Origin: Candidatus Saccharimonadota bacterium
GTDB taxonomy: Bacteria; Patescibacteriota; Saccharimonadia; Saccharimonadales; Saccharimonadaceae
NCBI GenBank assembly: GCA_017545595.1
Contig: JAFWLO010000003.1
Span: 1 to 48,597 of the forward strand
Direction: 5' to 3'
Length of the DNA: 48,597 nucleotides
The position numbers and the translations under genes are program-made. Every line of letters begins with the position of its first letter. The first letter of the stretch is position 1. The notes under the pieces were generated by a model that was not told the DNA's origin, ran no database searches, and saw only the letters and a list, made by a program, of their open reading frames with translations. Shown piece by piece: positions 12,874-21,359 of the stretch.

Positions 12874-14232
12874 TTATTTTACGTGGTGGATTAAAGTTTC
12901 TCGAAGGTCGCGAACAGGAATAACAAAGCTATCTTTTATTGTTCGGGGGGCGATTGCGTGAGTGAAGCCGAGCTTTTTCGCTTCAGCGATTCTTTGATCG
13001 GGGCGGAAGGCAGAACGGATTTCTCCCCCGAGACCGACTTCCCCGAAGACGACATAATCTTCGTTCAGTTTTCTCTTAGCAACAGCAGAGGCGATGGCGA
13101 GGCAGATTGCTAGATCGGCTCCGGAATCGTTTAGTTTTATTCCGCCGACGACGTTAATGAAAATGTCTTGGTCGTAAAGATTGAGCTTAGTGCGACGTTC
13201 AAGGACGGCGATAAGGAGTTTAAGACGGTTTAGGTCGTAGCCAGAGGCAGTGCGGTTAGGGTAGCCGAAGCTGGTTTTAGAGGCGAGAGCCTGGATTTCT
13301 ACAAGAATCGGACGAGTCCCTTCGAGGGTCGCGAGAATAATTGAGCCGTCAGTGTTTTGACGCTCGGCGAGAAGGGCGGCGGAAGGATTTTTGACCTCTT
13401 TCAATCCCGACTCGACCATTTCAAAAATCGCAACTTCGGAAGTTGAACCAAAGCGGTTTTTTATGGCGCGAACGGTCTTGAACCCGCCATAGCGGTCGCC
13501 TTCGAAGTTTACGACGACATCAACAAGATGCTCGAGAACCTTCGGACCGGCGAGAGTTCCCTCTTTTGTAACGTGGCCAACAATAACAACTGCGGTGTCG
13601 GAGGCTTTCGCCGCGCGAATAATAAGGTTTCCGCAATTCGTAACTTGAGAGACACCTCCGGGGGCGGAGGAGATTTCTGCAATTGAGAGAGTTTGGATTG
13701 AATCGACAACGACAAAATCAAAATCGCCAGATTCGATGGTTTTTGCGATGTCGTTTCCGGAGGTGCTCGAGGCGAAAGATAGCTTTTCGGACTCAGCTCC
13801 GAGGCGTTCAGCGCGGAGCTTGACCTGACCGGCGGATTCCTCGCCAGAAATGTATAAAACTGGGCGGTATTTTGCGATTTCTGTGCAGATTTGCATGAGG
13901 AGAGTGGATTTTCCGATGCCTGGTTGACCAGTTAGGAGAATGACCGAACCCTTCAGGATTCCACCTCCGAGGACTTCGTTAAGGTCAGGAAAACCGGTTT
14001 TTAGGCGGAGCTTCGACTCAGAGGGGGTGATGGAATTTATATTGACGTATTCGAGCTTTTTCCCGGAGATTTGGCTCTTTGCGAGGGCGTTTTTTCCGAT
14101 TTCTGCGCCAAGATTAGAGGGGGTCGTTTCGATAAGCGTGTTCCACTGACCACAGTTTGAACATTTCCCTGCCCACTTCGAAAAAGTCATTCCACACTCG
14201 GAACAGGTGAATTCTGCATGGACTTTCGCCAT
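12874..14232 (-). CDS. radA: DNA repair ATPase RadA/Sms
   Basis: 452 aa. It opens with a C4 zinc finger (CSECGMTFSKWAGKCSNCG). A RecA-like core has Walker A GQPGIGKST near residue 98 and the RadA-specific KNRFG motif near residue 260. The C-terminal Lon-like domain has DLAICLAIASA and GEVGLGGEIR. It acts in branch migration during recombinational repair, which fits its junction with ruvC-ruvA. An AGGAGG ribosome site precedes the ATG. Confidence 0.97.
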   Translation of the reverse strand: MAKVHAEFTCSECGMTFSKWAGKCSNCGQWNTLIETTPSNLGAEIGKNALAKSQISGKKLEYVNINSITPSESKLRLKTGFPDLNEVLGGGILKGSVILLTGQPGIGKSTLLMQICTEIAKYRPVLYISGEESAGQVKLRAERLGAESEKLSFASSTSGNDIAKTIESGDFDFVVVDSIQTLSIAEISSAPGGVSQVTNCGNLIIRAAKASDTAVVIVGHVTKEGTLAGPKVLEHLVDVVVNFEGDRYGGFKTVRAIKNRFGSTSEVAIFEMVESGLKEVKNPSAALLAERQNTDGSIILATLEGTRPILVEIQALASKTSFGYPNRTASGYDLNRLKLLIAVLERRTKLNLYDQDIFINVVGGIKLNDSGADLAICLAIASAVAKRKLNEDYVVFGEVGLGGEIRSAFRPDQRIAEAKKLGFTHAIAPRTIKDSFVIPVRDLRETLIHHVK

Positions 14233-14250
14233 CTTAGACCTCCTTTCTGA

Positions 14251-14316
14251 GATTTTAAGGTTGTTTTAAGCTAATTTTAAGGTATTTTTAAGCTTTCTTT
14301 AAGGTTATTTTAAGGT
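14251..14316. repeat. Six tandem 11-bp repeats between galU and radA
   Basis: On the + strand six consecutive 11-mers follow the pattern NNTTTTAAGST (GATTTTAAGGT, TGTTTTAAGCT, AATTTTAAGGT, ATTTTTAAGCT, TTCTTTAAGGT, TATTTTAAGGT). The last copy and a half includes the galU stop region. The period equals about one helical turn. This could be a regulator-binding array, a slippage tract or a transcript spacer. Confidence 0.75.
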
Positions 14317-15141
14317 TCCGCAAACGACGTTGTTCGCGTGAACCCAGCCTTCGAGAGAGCCACCGTCGAGATATTCGCCTTCGGTCTTTGCGGCGCGCAT
14401 GATTCCGCCCTTTTCGATGAAAGTCTCAAAGGGGTCGGTTATCATATATTCTTGGTCGGTCGGGCCGAAATCATGAGTGTTCACATATTCGACGATTTCT
14501 TTAAGGAGAGCGGGAGAGATGATATATTTACTGACGCTCGCGAGGCCAGTGACTTCTTCAGGGCGGGGTTTTTCGGTGATTTTTGTGACGCGCTCATTTT
14601 CAATCGTGAGGGCGCCGCCGTTTAACAGGGCAGATTCAGGGCGAGTTACGCCGAGAAGGACAGATTCGTCGGGGGATTTTTGGGCCTTAAGAAGGGACTC
14701 TGCGGCAGATTCGCCACCAGGGTTCCAGATGAAATCGTCGCCCATATAAACAAAGACTGGCTCGTCAATTCCGTATTCTTCGACAACCATGGCGACGGGG
14801 ACAGCGGTGCCGTATTTTGCGGAGGGGTCTTGAGAAACGTAATGGATTTTCACTCCGTCGGGGAGGGTTTTTGCGAGCTTTAGACGATCGTCCTTTCCGC
14901 GAGCTTCGAGATAAAGATTTAAGGCGAGGTTGTCTTTGTAGAATTCTCGGACTTGGCACGGTTCGACGTTAGAAATGACCATGTAGATATCTTTAACGCC
15001 AGCGGAGATGAGTTCTTGGACGGAATAATCGACGAGAGGGCGATTCCCGACAGGAAGCATGGATTTTTCGATAATTTTCGTGATTGGAAGACGTCGCGTT
15101 CCCCAACCCGCGACAGGAATAATAGCTTTCGTGATAGCCAT
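14305..15141 (-). CDS. galU: UTP-glucose-1-phosphate uridylyltransferase-like nucleotidyltransferase
   Basis: 278 aa. The nucleotidyltransferase Rossmann domain opens with AIIPVAGWGTRRLPITK and EKSMLPVGNRPLVDYSVQEL, the GalU nucleotide-binding loop and lysine. VFVYMGDDF gives the metal Asp and EKP.PEEVTGLASVSKYI the sugar-binding part. It would make UDP-glucose from UTP and glucose-1-phosphate for glycans. The gene continues the leftward operon from gpmI. Its last three codons and stop lie within the 11-bp repeat tract. Confidence 0.9.
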   Translation of the reverse strand: MAITKAIIPVAGWGTRRLPITKIIEKSMLPVGNRPLVDYSVQELISAGVKDIYMVISNVEPCQVREFYKDNLALNLYLEARGKDDRLKLAKTLPDGVKIHYVSQDPSAKYGTAVPVAMVVEEYGIDEPVFVYMGDDFIWNPGGESAAESLLKAQKSPDESVLLGVTRPESALLNGGALTIENERVTKITEKPRPEEVTGLASVSKYIISPALLKEIVEYVNTHDFGPTDQEYMITDPFETFIEKGGIMRAAKTEGEYLDGGSLEGWVHANNVVCGTLK

Positions 15142-15172
15142 GATGTTGTCCTGTTTAGTTTTTTACATTATA

Positions 15173-16810
15173 TCACGCGGTGGGTGGTTTTAGGCTCAGG
15201 AGTGAAGGATTCCACTCTTCAGGAATGTCGGAGAGGTCGAGGAGAGTCGCAATAGAGGCGGCGATGTTCGAGAGACCTGGGGATTTTATGGAAGGATTAG
15301 AGGAATACAAATCGCGGTTTTTAGTGTTATCGTAAAAAATACAGGGGACCTTGTTGGTTGAATGGGAAGTCTTCGGATTTCCGGAGGAATCGAGGAGTTC
15401 TTCGGCGTTTCCGTGGTCGCCGGTTATAATCATCATTCCTCCGAGCTCATCAACCTTTTTCGCAATTCGGGCAAGAGAAATGTCAATCGCTTCAAGGGCG
15501 GAAATTGTCGGTTCGAGCTCGGCAAAGTGGCCTACCATGTCGCCTCCGGGGAAATTCAGGCGGATAAACTTGTATTTTTCTAGATTTTCTAGGACAACAT
15601 CGGCTATTTCTGCGGATTTCATCCAGGGGCGAGTGTCAAAGGGGAGAGTATCGGACTCGAGACGAATATGGTCTTCGCCCGGCTGTTTTTCGTAGCTGTT
15701 GCCGTTAAAATAATAAGTTATGTGGCCGAATTTAACAGCTTCGGAGATGGCGAGTTGAGGAATATTGTGCTTTCCGAGGAGAACGTTGAGGGTGTTTTTA
15801 ATTTCGACGGGAGAGACCATGGTAAGATGCGGGACGTGAGTGTCGGAATTATATTCGGTCATGCCAGCGAAACAGACGTTCGGGCAGGAATTTCCGTTTG
15901 AGATTTCTTGGCCGGGGAAACTGCGGTCGAAATATGGAAAGTCGTTGTATGTGAAAGCCATTGCGATTTCTATTGCGCGGTCGGCACGGAAATCGAAATA
16001 GATAAAAGAATCGCCGTTTTCTACGCGTCCAACAGGGGCGTCGGATTCGTCGACGACGACAAAAGGCGGAAGATATTGATCCTGAACTTCGGGGTCTTTC
16101 TCTCGGAAGAATTTTATCGCCTCGACGGCGGAGGAGAATTTATGTTCGGCGACGCCATGAACAATCATATCCCAACCGAGTTTAACCATATTCCAGTTGC
16201 TTTCGTAGCGGTCGGCGACAGCAACCATGCGGCCAGCGCCGGAAGCTATCTTATAATCGCGTCCGGATTTTTTGAACGGAGCGAGGAAAGACTCGAGGCG
16301 GTTAATGTATTTTGGCTCACTCTGAGGGGGGACATCGCGACCATCGAGGACGAGATGAATGCGGATTTTTTCGATACCTTCTTTATCGGCTTCAGAAATC
16401 ATTTTTTCGAGGTGGGAAATTGAGCTATGGACGTTTCCGTCAGAGAAAATCCCGGAAAAATGAAGGGTTTTTCCGCTTGAAGCTTTTAGATTTGAGATAA
16501 TTTCGTGCCAAGCTTCGGAGTTGAAGACCTCGCGAGAATCGAAAGCGTCTTCAACTTTAGCGATTCCCTGTTTTGCAATTTGGCCAGAGCCAATGGCATT
16601 ATGGCCGACTTCGGAGTTTCCCATATCCCCCTTTAAAACTCCGACAGCTTCGCCGGAGGCTTCAAGAGGGATGTTGAGATAGTCTTTTAGAGCATAGTCG
16701 AGAAATTCGGTGTGCGCCTGAGTGACGGCGTTGCCAGGCCCGTCTGGGGCGAGGCCGACGCCGTCGAGAATTGCTAGAACGATAGGACCGGAATAGGATA
16801 GAGTTTTCAT
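15173..16810 (-). CDS. gpmI: 2,3-bisphosphoglycerate-independent phosphoglycerate mutase
   Basis: 545 aa, a usual length for the dimanganese iPGM. The phosphatase domain opens with VLAILDGVGLAPDGPGNAV and has GNSEVGHNAIGSG, which carries the nucleophilic serine. The transferase domain has HLVLDGRDVPP and ADRYESNW with YFDFRADRA. The C-terminal metal ligands are FPGGDMVGH and ITGDHGNAEE, with TSHSTNKVP. It converts 3-phosphoglycerate to 2-phosphoglycerate in glycolysis. It starts 3 nt after the agmatine deiminase stop, so lower glycolysis is joined to the agmatine pathway. Confidence 0.96.
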   Translation of the reverse strand: MKTLSYSGPIVLAILDGVGLAPDGPGNAVTQAHTEFLDYALKDYLNIPLEASGEAVGVLKGDMGNSEVGHNAIGSGQIAKQGIAKVEDAFDSREVFNSEAWHEIISNLKASSGKTLHFSGIFSDGNVHSSISHLEKMISEADKEGIEKIRIHLVLDGRDVPPQSEPKYINRLESFLAPFKKSGRDYKIASGAGRMVAVADRYESNWNMVKLGWDMIVHGVAEHKFSSAVEAIKFFREKDPEVQDQYLPPFVVVDESDAPVGRVENGDSFIYFDFRADRAIEIAMAFTYNDFPYFDRSFPGQEISNGNSCPNVCFAGMTEYNSDTHVPHLTMVSPVEIKNTLNVLLGKHNIPQLAISEAVKFGHITYYFNGNSYEKQPGEDHIRLESDTLPFDTRPWMKSAEIADVVLENLEKYKFIRLNFPGGDMVGHFAELEPTISALEAIDISLARIAKKVDELGGMMIITGDHGNAEELLDSSGNPKTSHSTNKVPCIFYDNTKNRDLYSSNPSIKSPGLSNIAASIATLLDLSDIPEEWNPSLLSLKPPTA

Positions 16811-16813
16811 GTT

Positions 16814-17908
16814 TTAAGCTTTTGGAACCTGTTGGGTTATACAGTGGATATTTCCACCCCCAAGAAGAATCTCTCGGGCGAAAATCGGTTCGATTTTTCT
16901 GTCTGGGAATAAATCTTGAAGGATGTTGATTGCGGCTTGATCGTGCTCATCGTTGAATGTCGGAAGGATAATCGCGCCGTTGCAGTTGTAGTAGTTGATA
17001 TAGCTAGCAGGGAGACGATCGCCTTCGTTGCGAGGGAAAGTCCCTTCTACGACATCAACGCCTTCGGATTCTTCTTTCGTGATGGTGATTGGGTTCGGGA
17101 CATGAATCTTCGTGATTTCTAACTTTCGGCCTTTTGCGTCCGTGACGGATTCGAGATATTCGAGATCCTTTTTTGAGCGTTCGTGCTGAGGGTCTTGTTC
17201 GTTGTCTTCCCAAGCGAGAACAACCTTCCCCGGAGCGACAAACTGGCAGATGTTATCGACGTGACCGTTCGTGTCTTCGTCTTTATAAATCCCGAACGGG
17301 AGCCACAGAACTTTCTCGGCGCCACAGTAATCTAGCAGATATTTTTCGATTTCTTCCCGAGAAAGATCGGGGTTTCGACCTTTGTCGAGGAGGGTTTCTT
17401 CGGTTACCAGGAGAGTGCCTTCTCCGTCGGAATGAACAGAACCGCCTTCGAGAATAAAGTCAGGGCGATAACGATCGACGGCTTCGATTCCACAGATTTT
17501 TGAACCGATTTCGTCGTCTTGATCCCATGGGAAGTAGATTCCGTTATAAAGGCCACCGTAGCCGTTAAATTTCCAGTCAACAGCACGAAGGCCGCCCTTT
17601 CCGTCAACAACGAAGGTCGGGCCAGTATCGCGGACCCAGGAATCGTTGTTAGAGATTTCTACAACGTGAACATTTCTCATATTCATTCCGAGAACATGAG
17701 GATATTGAGCGGGGCTGACACCGACATTAACAGGTTCGTATTTCGCGATTGTTTCAATAACTTGCCTGAAAGCTTTTTGCGCCGGCTTGGCGCCGAGACG
17801 CCAGTTGTCTGGACGCTCGGGCCAAAGAATGTATGTTGCGCTATGCTCGCTCAGCTCGGATGGCATATAATAGCCATCTTGTTTTGGGGTTCTATTTTCT
17901 ATTCGCAC
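16814..17908 (-). CDS. aguA: Agmatine deiminase
   Basis: 364 aa, a PPAD_porph-fold enzyme that converts agmatine to N-carbamoylputrescine and ammonia. Landmarks are YYMPSELSEHSATYILWPER at the N-terminus, SNDSWVRDTGPTFVV near residue 85, ILEGGSVHSDGEGT near 150, DTNGHVDNICQF near 212 (catalytic His/Asp), and the C-terminal LLGGGNIHCITQQVP holding the nucleophilic Cys. These separate it from arginine deiminase. Its start overlaps the antiporter gene by 17 nt. All active-site residues are present. Confidence 0.95.
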   Translation of the reverse strand: MRIENRTPKQDGYYMPSELSEHSATYILWPERPDNWRLGAKPAQKAFRQVIETIAKYEPVNVGVSPAQYPHVLGMNMRNVHVVEISNNDSWVRDTGPTFVVDGKGGLRAVDWKFNGYGGLYNGIYFPWDQDDEIGSKICGIEAVDRYRPDFILEGGSVHSDGEGTLLVTEETLLDKGRNPDLSREEIEKYLLDYCGAEKVLWLPFGIYKDEDTNGHVDNICQFVAPGKVVLAWEDNEQDPQHERSKKDLEYLESVTDAKGRKLEITKIHVPNPITITKEESEGVDVVEGTFPRNEGDRLPASYINYYNCNGAIILPTFNDEHDQAAINILQDLFPDRKIEPIFAREILLGGGNIHCITQQVPKA

Positions 17909-19346
17909 GACGTAAAGCCTTTCTGCGTTCGTCTTTTAGCGAAGCGTTATAAACCAGAACTTCTCCGATAACTACACAAACAACTGTTGAGATGATAAGA
18001 ACTTTGTTATCCATAATAGCTTCAAAGCTGAACTCCGGAACAAGCGTAAAGAATAGAGAAATAAAGAGCATAATGACAGGAACAATTCCGAACAGAGAGA
18101 TTTTTAGGCCACTTCCAGAAATCCAGTACCCCTTCTTGTCTTGGATTCCCTTTTTGTGGAGTTTCATGAAGGCGAAGAACATCGGGATGTAGCCGACCAA
18201 GAGACACACAAGCGAGAGGTCGAAGAAGGCCCAGAACATGTTTGTGAGTTCTTCGGCTTCGGGGAAGAGATAGGCGAGAAGGATACCGGCGACTGCAAGA
18301 ATCGTAGCGACGATACTGGTATAAATAGAAACCATATAGGGAACGCCGTCTTTGTTGAGTTTTTTCCAGGGTTTTGGAAAGACGCCGTCTTTTGCGGCGT
18401 AAGCCGTGACGGAGTAAACGCCAAATTGCCAGGAAGCAATATTCGCGATAAGAGTATAAATAAACATACAGCCGACGACAGTGATAATTGCGCTGACTGC
18501 ACCCGCGGAAAGCCCAACAGCATTAAGCAAAACTTCATAGGATTCGAGAAGTCCAGAGTTCGTGGCGATTTCTTCCAGAGGAATTGCGACGCCCATCGCA
18601 AAGCTCGGGAGAAGGTAGAACACGGCGATAAGAATGCCGCCGAGAATGATAGCTTGAGGAATTTGTTTCTTTGGATTATCCATGTCGTCAATGAAGGTTC
18701 CAACAACTTCAAAGCCGAGCATATTGAAGATAATCAAAGATACGAAGGAGACGCCTGTCCAATCTATCCCGCCTTCGCTAGAAACGAGAGGCATGAGATC
18801 GTGCCAGGACTCAATCGGATTCGCAGAACCATGTTTTGCGAAGACGTAAATTCCGATAAAGCCGATCCCGGCAAGAACGATAAACTTCGCGATTGCGCCG
18901 ACGTTCGCAACCCAAGCAGATTGGGAGATGCGGAGCATTCCGAGGATGGTAATCAAGACGATATAGCCGACTTGAATCAGAAGAACGGCCGTCAAAGATA
19001 GCTCAACGCCGAACGATTGCATGATGAGAGTCGTAAGAAGGTCGGCAAGAGAGGCGATCCAGAGCGGGAAGTTCACCCAATAGAACCAGGCGACACGGCC
19101 AGCCCATTTCTTTCCGAGGGCCTTTTTGACCCAGGTGTACATTCCGCCTTCGGAAGGGTATTGAGTTCCGAGTTCGGCAGAAATAAGAGCGTAAGGAATA
19201 AAGAATCCGAGGATCATGATGACCCACCAGAGATATTGAGAGTTCCCAATCGAAGCGGTCGGCGCGACGGCGTCAATCACGAGAACGATACAGACCGTGG
19301 CGAGAACTGCCGAAAACAGTCTGAATTTAGGTTTTTTTGTTGGCAT
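17892..19346 (-). CDS. APC-family agmatine/putrescine antiporter
   Basis: 484 aa with about 12 membrane helices. The start at 19346 is set by GGAGG and by the preceding stop 1 nt away; a longer frame from 19427 would run through the upstream gene. The N-terminal helix pair has the APC pattern SAVLATVCIVLVIDAVAPTA, and later GTQYPSEGGMYTWVKKALG, the substrate-binding G.(S)GG.Y.W region. By context, between putrescine carbamoyltransferase and agmatine deiminase, it should exchange external agmatine for internal putrescine (AguD role). The substrate itself is inferred from the neighbours. Confidence 0.88.
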   Translation of the reverse strand: MPTKKPKFRLFSAVLATVCIVLVIDAVAPTASIGNSQYLWWVIMILGFFIPYALISAELGTQYPSEGGMYTWVKKALGKKWAGRVAWFYWVNFPLWIASLADLLTTLIMQSFGVELSLTAVLLIQVGYIVLITILGMLRISQSAWVANVGAIAKFIVLAGIGFIGIYVFAKHGSANPIESWHDLMPLVSSEGGIDWTGVSFVSLIIFNMLGFEVVGTFIDDMDNPKKQIPQAIILGGILIAVFYLLPSFAMGVAIPLEEIATNSGLLESYEVLLNAVGLSAGAVSAIITVVGCMFIYTLIANIASWQFGVYSVTAYAAKDGVFPKPWKKLNKDGVPYMVSIYTSIVATILAVAGILLAYLFPEAEELTNMFWAFFDLSLVCLLVGYIPMFFAFMKLHKKGIQDKKGYWISGSGLKISLFGIVPVIMLFISLFFTLVPEFSFEAIMDNKVLIISTVVCVVIGEVLVYNASLKDERRKALRRANRK

Positions 19347-19347
19347 T

Positions 19348-20373
19348 TTAGTTGTTGCCCTCCTTTTTGTTTTTAATTTCATCAAGCGCTGTTTGCGCAA
19401 CGCCACCAAAATATAAGCAAAGTCCACGTTGGGCGGTCAGACGGTTTTCGGCTTGGTCGAAACAGATAGAGTTTTTTCCATCCATAACAGAGTCGGAGGC
19501 TTCTTCGTTTCGGTTCGCAGGGAGACAATGCATGAATTTTGCGTTTTCATTCTTCGTCGCAGACATAAGGTCGTCGTTGACTTGGAAAGTCGGGTAGAAA
19601 TCTTTCATATAGACCTCTTTCGGAGTCTCCTTGTCGTAAAGACCATACCAAACATCGGTATAGACAAAGTCGGCGCCTTCGAGACAGGCTCGATCTGAAG
19701 TAACCTTAACGGAACCGCCGTATTTTTCGGCATTTTCTCGACCGATTTTCTGGAAATCTTCAGAGAGAAACTTGTTTTCGGGAGCGTAATGAACGTAATT
19801 CATACCGAGCTTTGTTGTAATCATCATTAAACTCGCGCAAACTTGCGTGCAATCGCCAACAAAGACAACTTTAACATCGTTCCAGTCTTTTTCCGGGGGG
19901 AGATTATCGAGGATGGTGATAATGTCGCCGATTTCTTGGGTCGGATGGTTGTAGTCGGACATACCGTTCAAAACGGGAACTTTCGCGTATTTTGCGAGAG
20001 CTTTCACTGATTCGTGACGATCAACGCGCGCCATGATGAGATCGCACATTCGGCCGAGAACCTGAGCGGTATCTTCGATTGTTTCGTGAGCACCGAGTTG
20101 GATAGCGCCGGGGGCAAGATTGAGCGCATGACCACCGAGCTGAGACATAGCAACTTCGAAGGAAACACGAGTTCGCGTTGACTTCTGCTCGAAGAGCATT
20201 GCGAGGTTTTTATGGTAAAGAGGGTTGAAGGTGTGTCCGGATTTTATAAAATCACGGACAATAACCGAGGTTTTTATGATGTCGAGGATTTCAGACTGGT
20301 CGAAATCCGTCGTGTCGATGAAGTCCTTCCGGGATGGGGACTTGTTCGTTAAAGTGTAAATGCTATCATCCAT
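19348..20373 (-). CDS. aguB: Putrescine carbamoyltransferase
   Basis: 341 aa, aspartate/ornithine transcarbamoylase family. The carbamoyl-phosphate site is EQKSTRTRVSFEVAM near residue 62. NHPTQEIGD lies near 142 and MHCLPANRNEE near 283. VYTDVWYGLYDKE near 240 and FYPTFQVNDDLM follow the putrescine-type pattern instead of the ornithine SMGQE type. It phosphorolyses N-carbamoylputrescine to putrescine plus carbamoyl phosphate. It leads the agmatine subcluster: there is a 44-nt gap with an AT-rich possible promoter before it. The choice of putrescine over ornithine rests on that motif and on the neighbours. Confidence 0.9.
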   Translation of the reverse strand: MDDSIYTLTNKSPSRKDFIDTTDFDQSEILDIIKTSVIVRDFIKSGHTFNPLYHKNLAMLFEQKSTRTRVSFEVAMSQLGGHALNLAPGAIQLGAHETIEDTAQVLGRMCDLIMARVDRHESVKALAKYAKVPVLNGMSDYNHPTQEIGDIITILDNLPPEKDWNDVKVVFVGDCTQVCASLMMITTKLGMNYVHYAPENKFLSEDFQKIGRENAEKYGGSVKVTSDRACLEGADFVYTDVWYGLYDKETPKEVYMKDFYPTFQVNDDLMSATKNENAKFMHCLPANRNEEASDSVMDGKNSICFDQAENRLTAQRGLCLYFGGVAQTALDEIKNKKEGNN

Positions 20374-20417
20374 AGTTTGATTCTATAATAAAATACAAAA
20401 AAGCACAAGCAGAAAGC

Positions 20418-21359
20418 TTATTTCGTGATAATTGTGCCACTTTTGAGTTTCAGGGCGTCTTCGAGGTTTTTTAGGGAACAAATTATACCAATTTTTCCTT
20501 TTTTTGCGAATTCTGTCGCCGCGAGAACCTTCGGGAGCATTGAACCAGCTCCGAAAAAGCCTTGACGGGCGTAATATTCGGCCTCTTTCGAGGTTAGGCG
20601 ACTAAGTGCGAGCTGATTTGGTTTTCCGAAATTTAGATAAGCGTAATCGACAGCAGTCACAGACAAAAATGCGTCGGCTTTTATCATTTCGGCGAGTTTT
20701 TCGGCAGCAAAATCTTTGTCGATAACAGCATCGACACCTTTAAGGACGCGGAGGACCTTTGTTCTATAAACTGGAACACCGCCCCCGCCAGCGGCAATGA
20801 CTGTCGAGCCGGTCTTTAAGAGATCGAGAATCTCACGTTTTTCAATAATTCCCTTGGGTTTTGGAGAAGGAACGACACGACGATAACCTCGGCCGGAATC
20901 CTCCTTCACGATCCAGCCTTTTTCTTTCGCGAGTTTTAGAGCTTCCTTTTCGGAATAGAACTGACCGACGGGCTTTGTTGGATTCTTAAATGCGGGGTCG
21001 TTTTTGTCGACTTCGACTTGAGTGATGACGGTCGCGACTTTCTTATTTCTTCCCTCTTTTGCATAAGCGTTGTATATTGATTGTGCGAGCCAATAACCAA
21101 TTTGACCTTGAGACATAGCGACGGCGGTTTCGAGCGGCATAGCAGGAGCCTTGTCGGTCGCAGCTTGTTCTTCGTGGATTAGAATGTTCCCTACTTGAGG
21201 TCCGTTCCCGTGAGCAACGACGATGTCAAAGGACTTCGATAATTTTGCGATAAGTTCGCCGACCTTTTTTGCGACGGATTTTTGAGCTTCGGCAGAGACT
21301 TCCCCGTTTTTCTGGAGAGCGTTTCCGCCGAGAGCGATGACGATTCGTTTTTTTGGCAT
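20418..21359 (-). CDS. arcC: Carbamate kinase
   Basis: 313 aa, amino-acid-kinase fold. It opens RIVIALGGNALQ, has VVAHGNGPQVGN near residue 50, VIAAGGGGVPV near 200, VDAVIDKDFAAEKLA near 220 and QGFFGAGSMLPKVLAA near 270. It transfers phosphate from carbamoyl phosphate to ADP, giving the only ATP of the agmatine route. The start abuts the pgi stop with no gap, so it is expressed with pgi even though it functions with the downstream agmatine genes. Confidence 0.95.
   Translation of the reverse strand: MPKKRIVIALGGNALQKNGEVSAEAQKSVAKKVGELIAKLSKSFDIVVAHGNGPQVGNILIHEEQAATDKAPAMPLETAVAMSQGQIGYWLAQSIYNAYAKEGRNKKVATVITQVEVDKNDPAFKNPTKPVGQFYSEKEALKLAKEKGWIVKEDSGRGYRRVVPSPKPKGIIEKREILDLLKTGSTVIAAGGGGVPVYRTKVLRVLKGVDAVIDKDFAAEKLAEMIKADAFLSVTAVDYAYLNFGKPNQLALSRLTSKEAEYYARQGFFGAGSMLPKVLAATEFAKKGKIGIICSLKNLEDALKLKSGTIITK

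Noticed and set aside
18141-19001. 286-codon + strand frame inside the antiporter gene
   Set aside because: Composition is Glu/Asp/Asn/Arg-rich nonsense antisense to a canonical 12-helix transporter.
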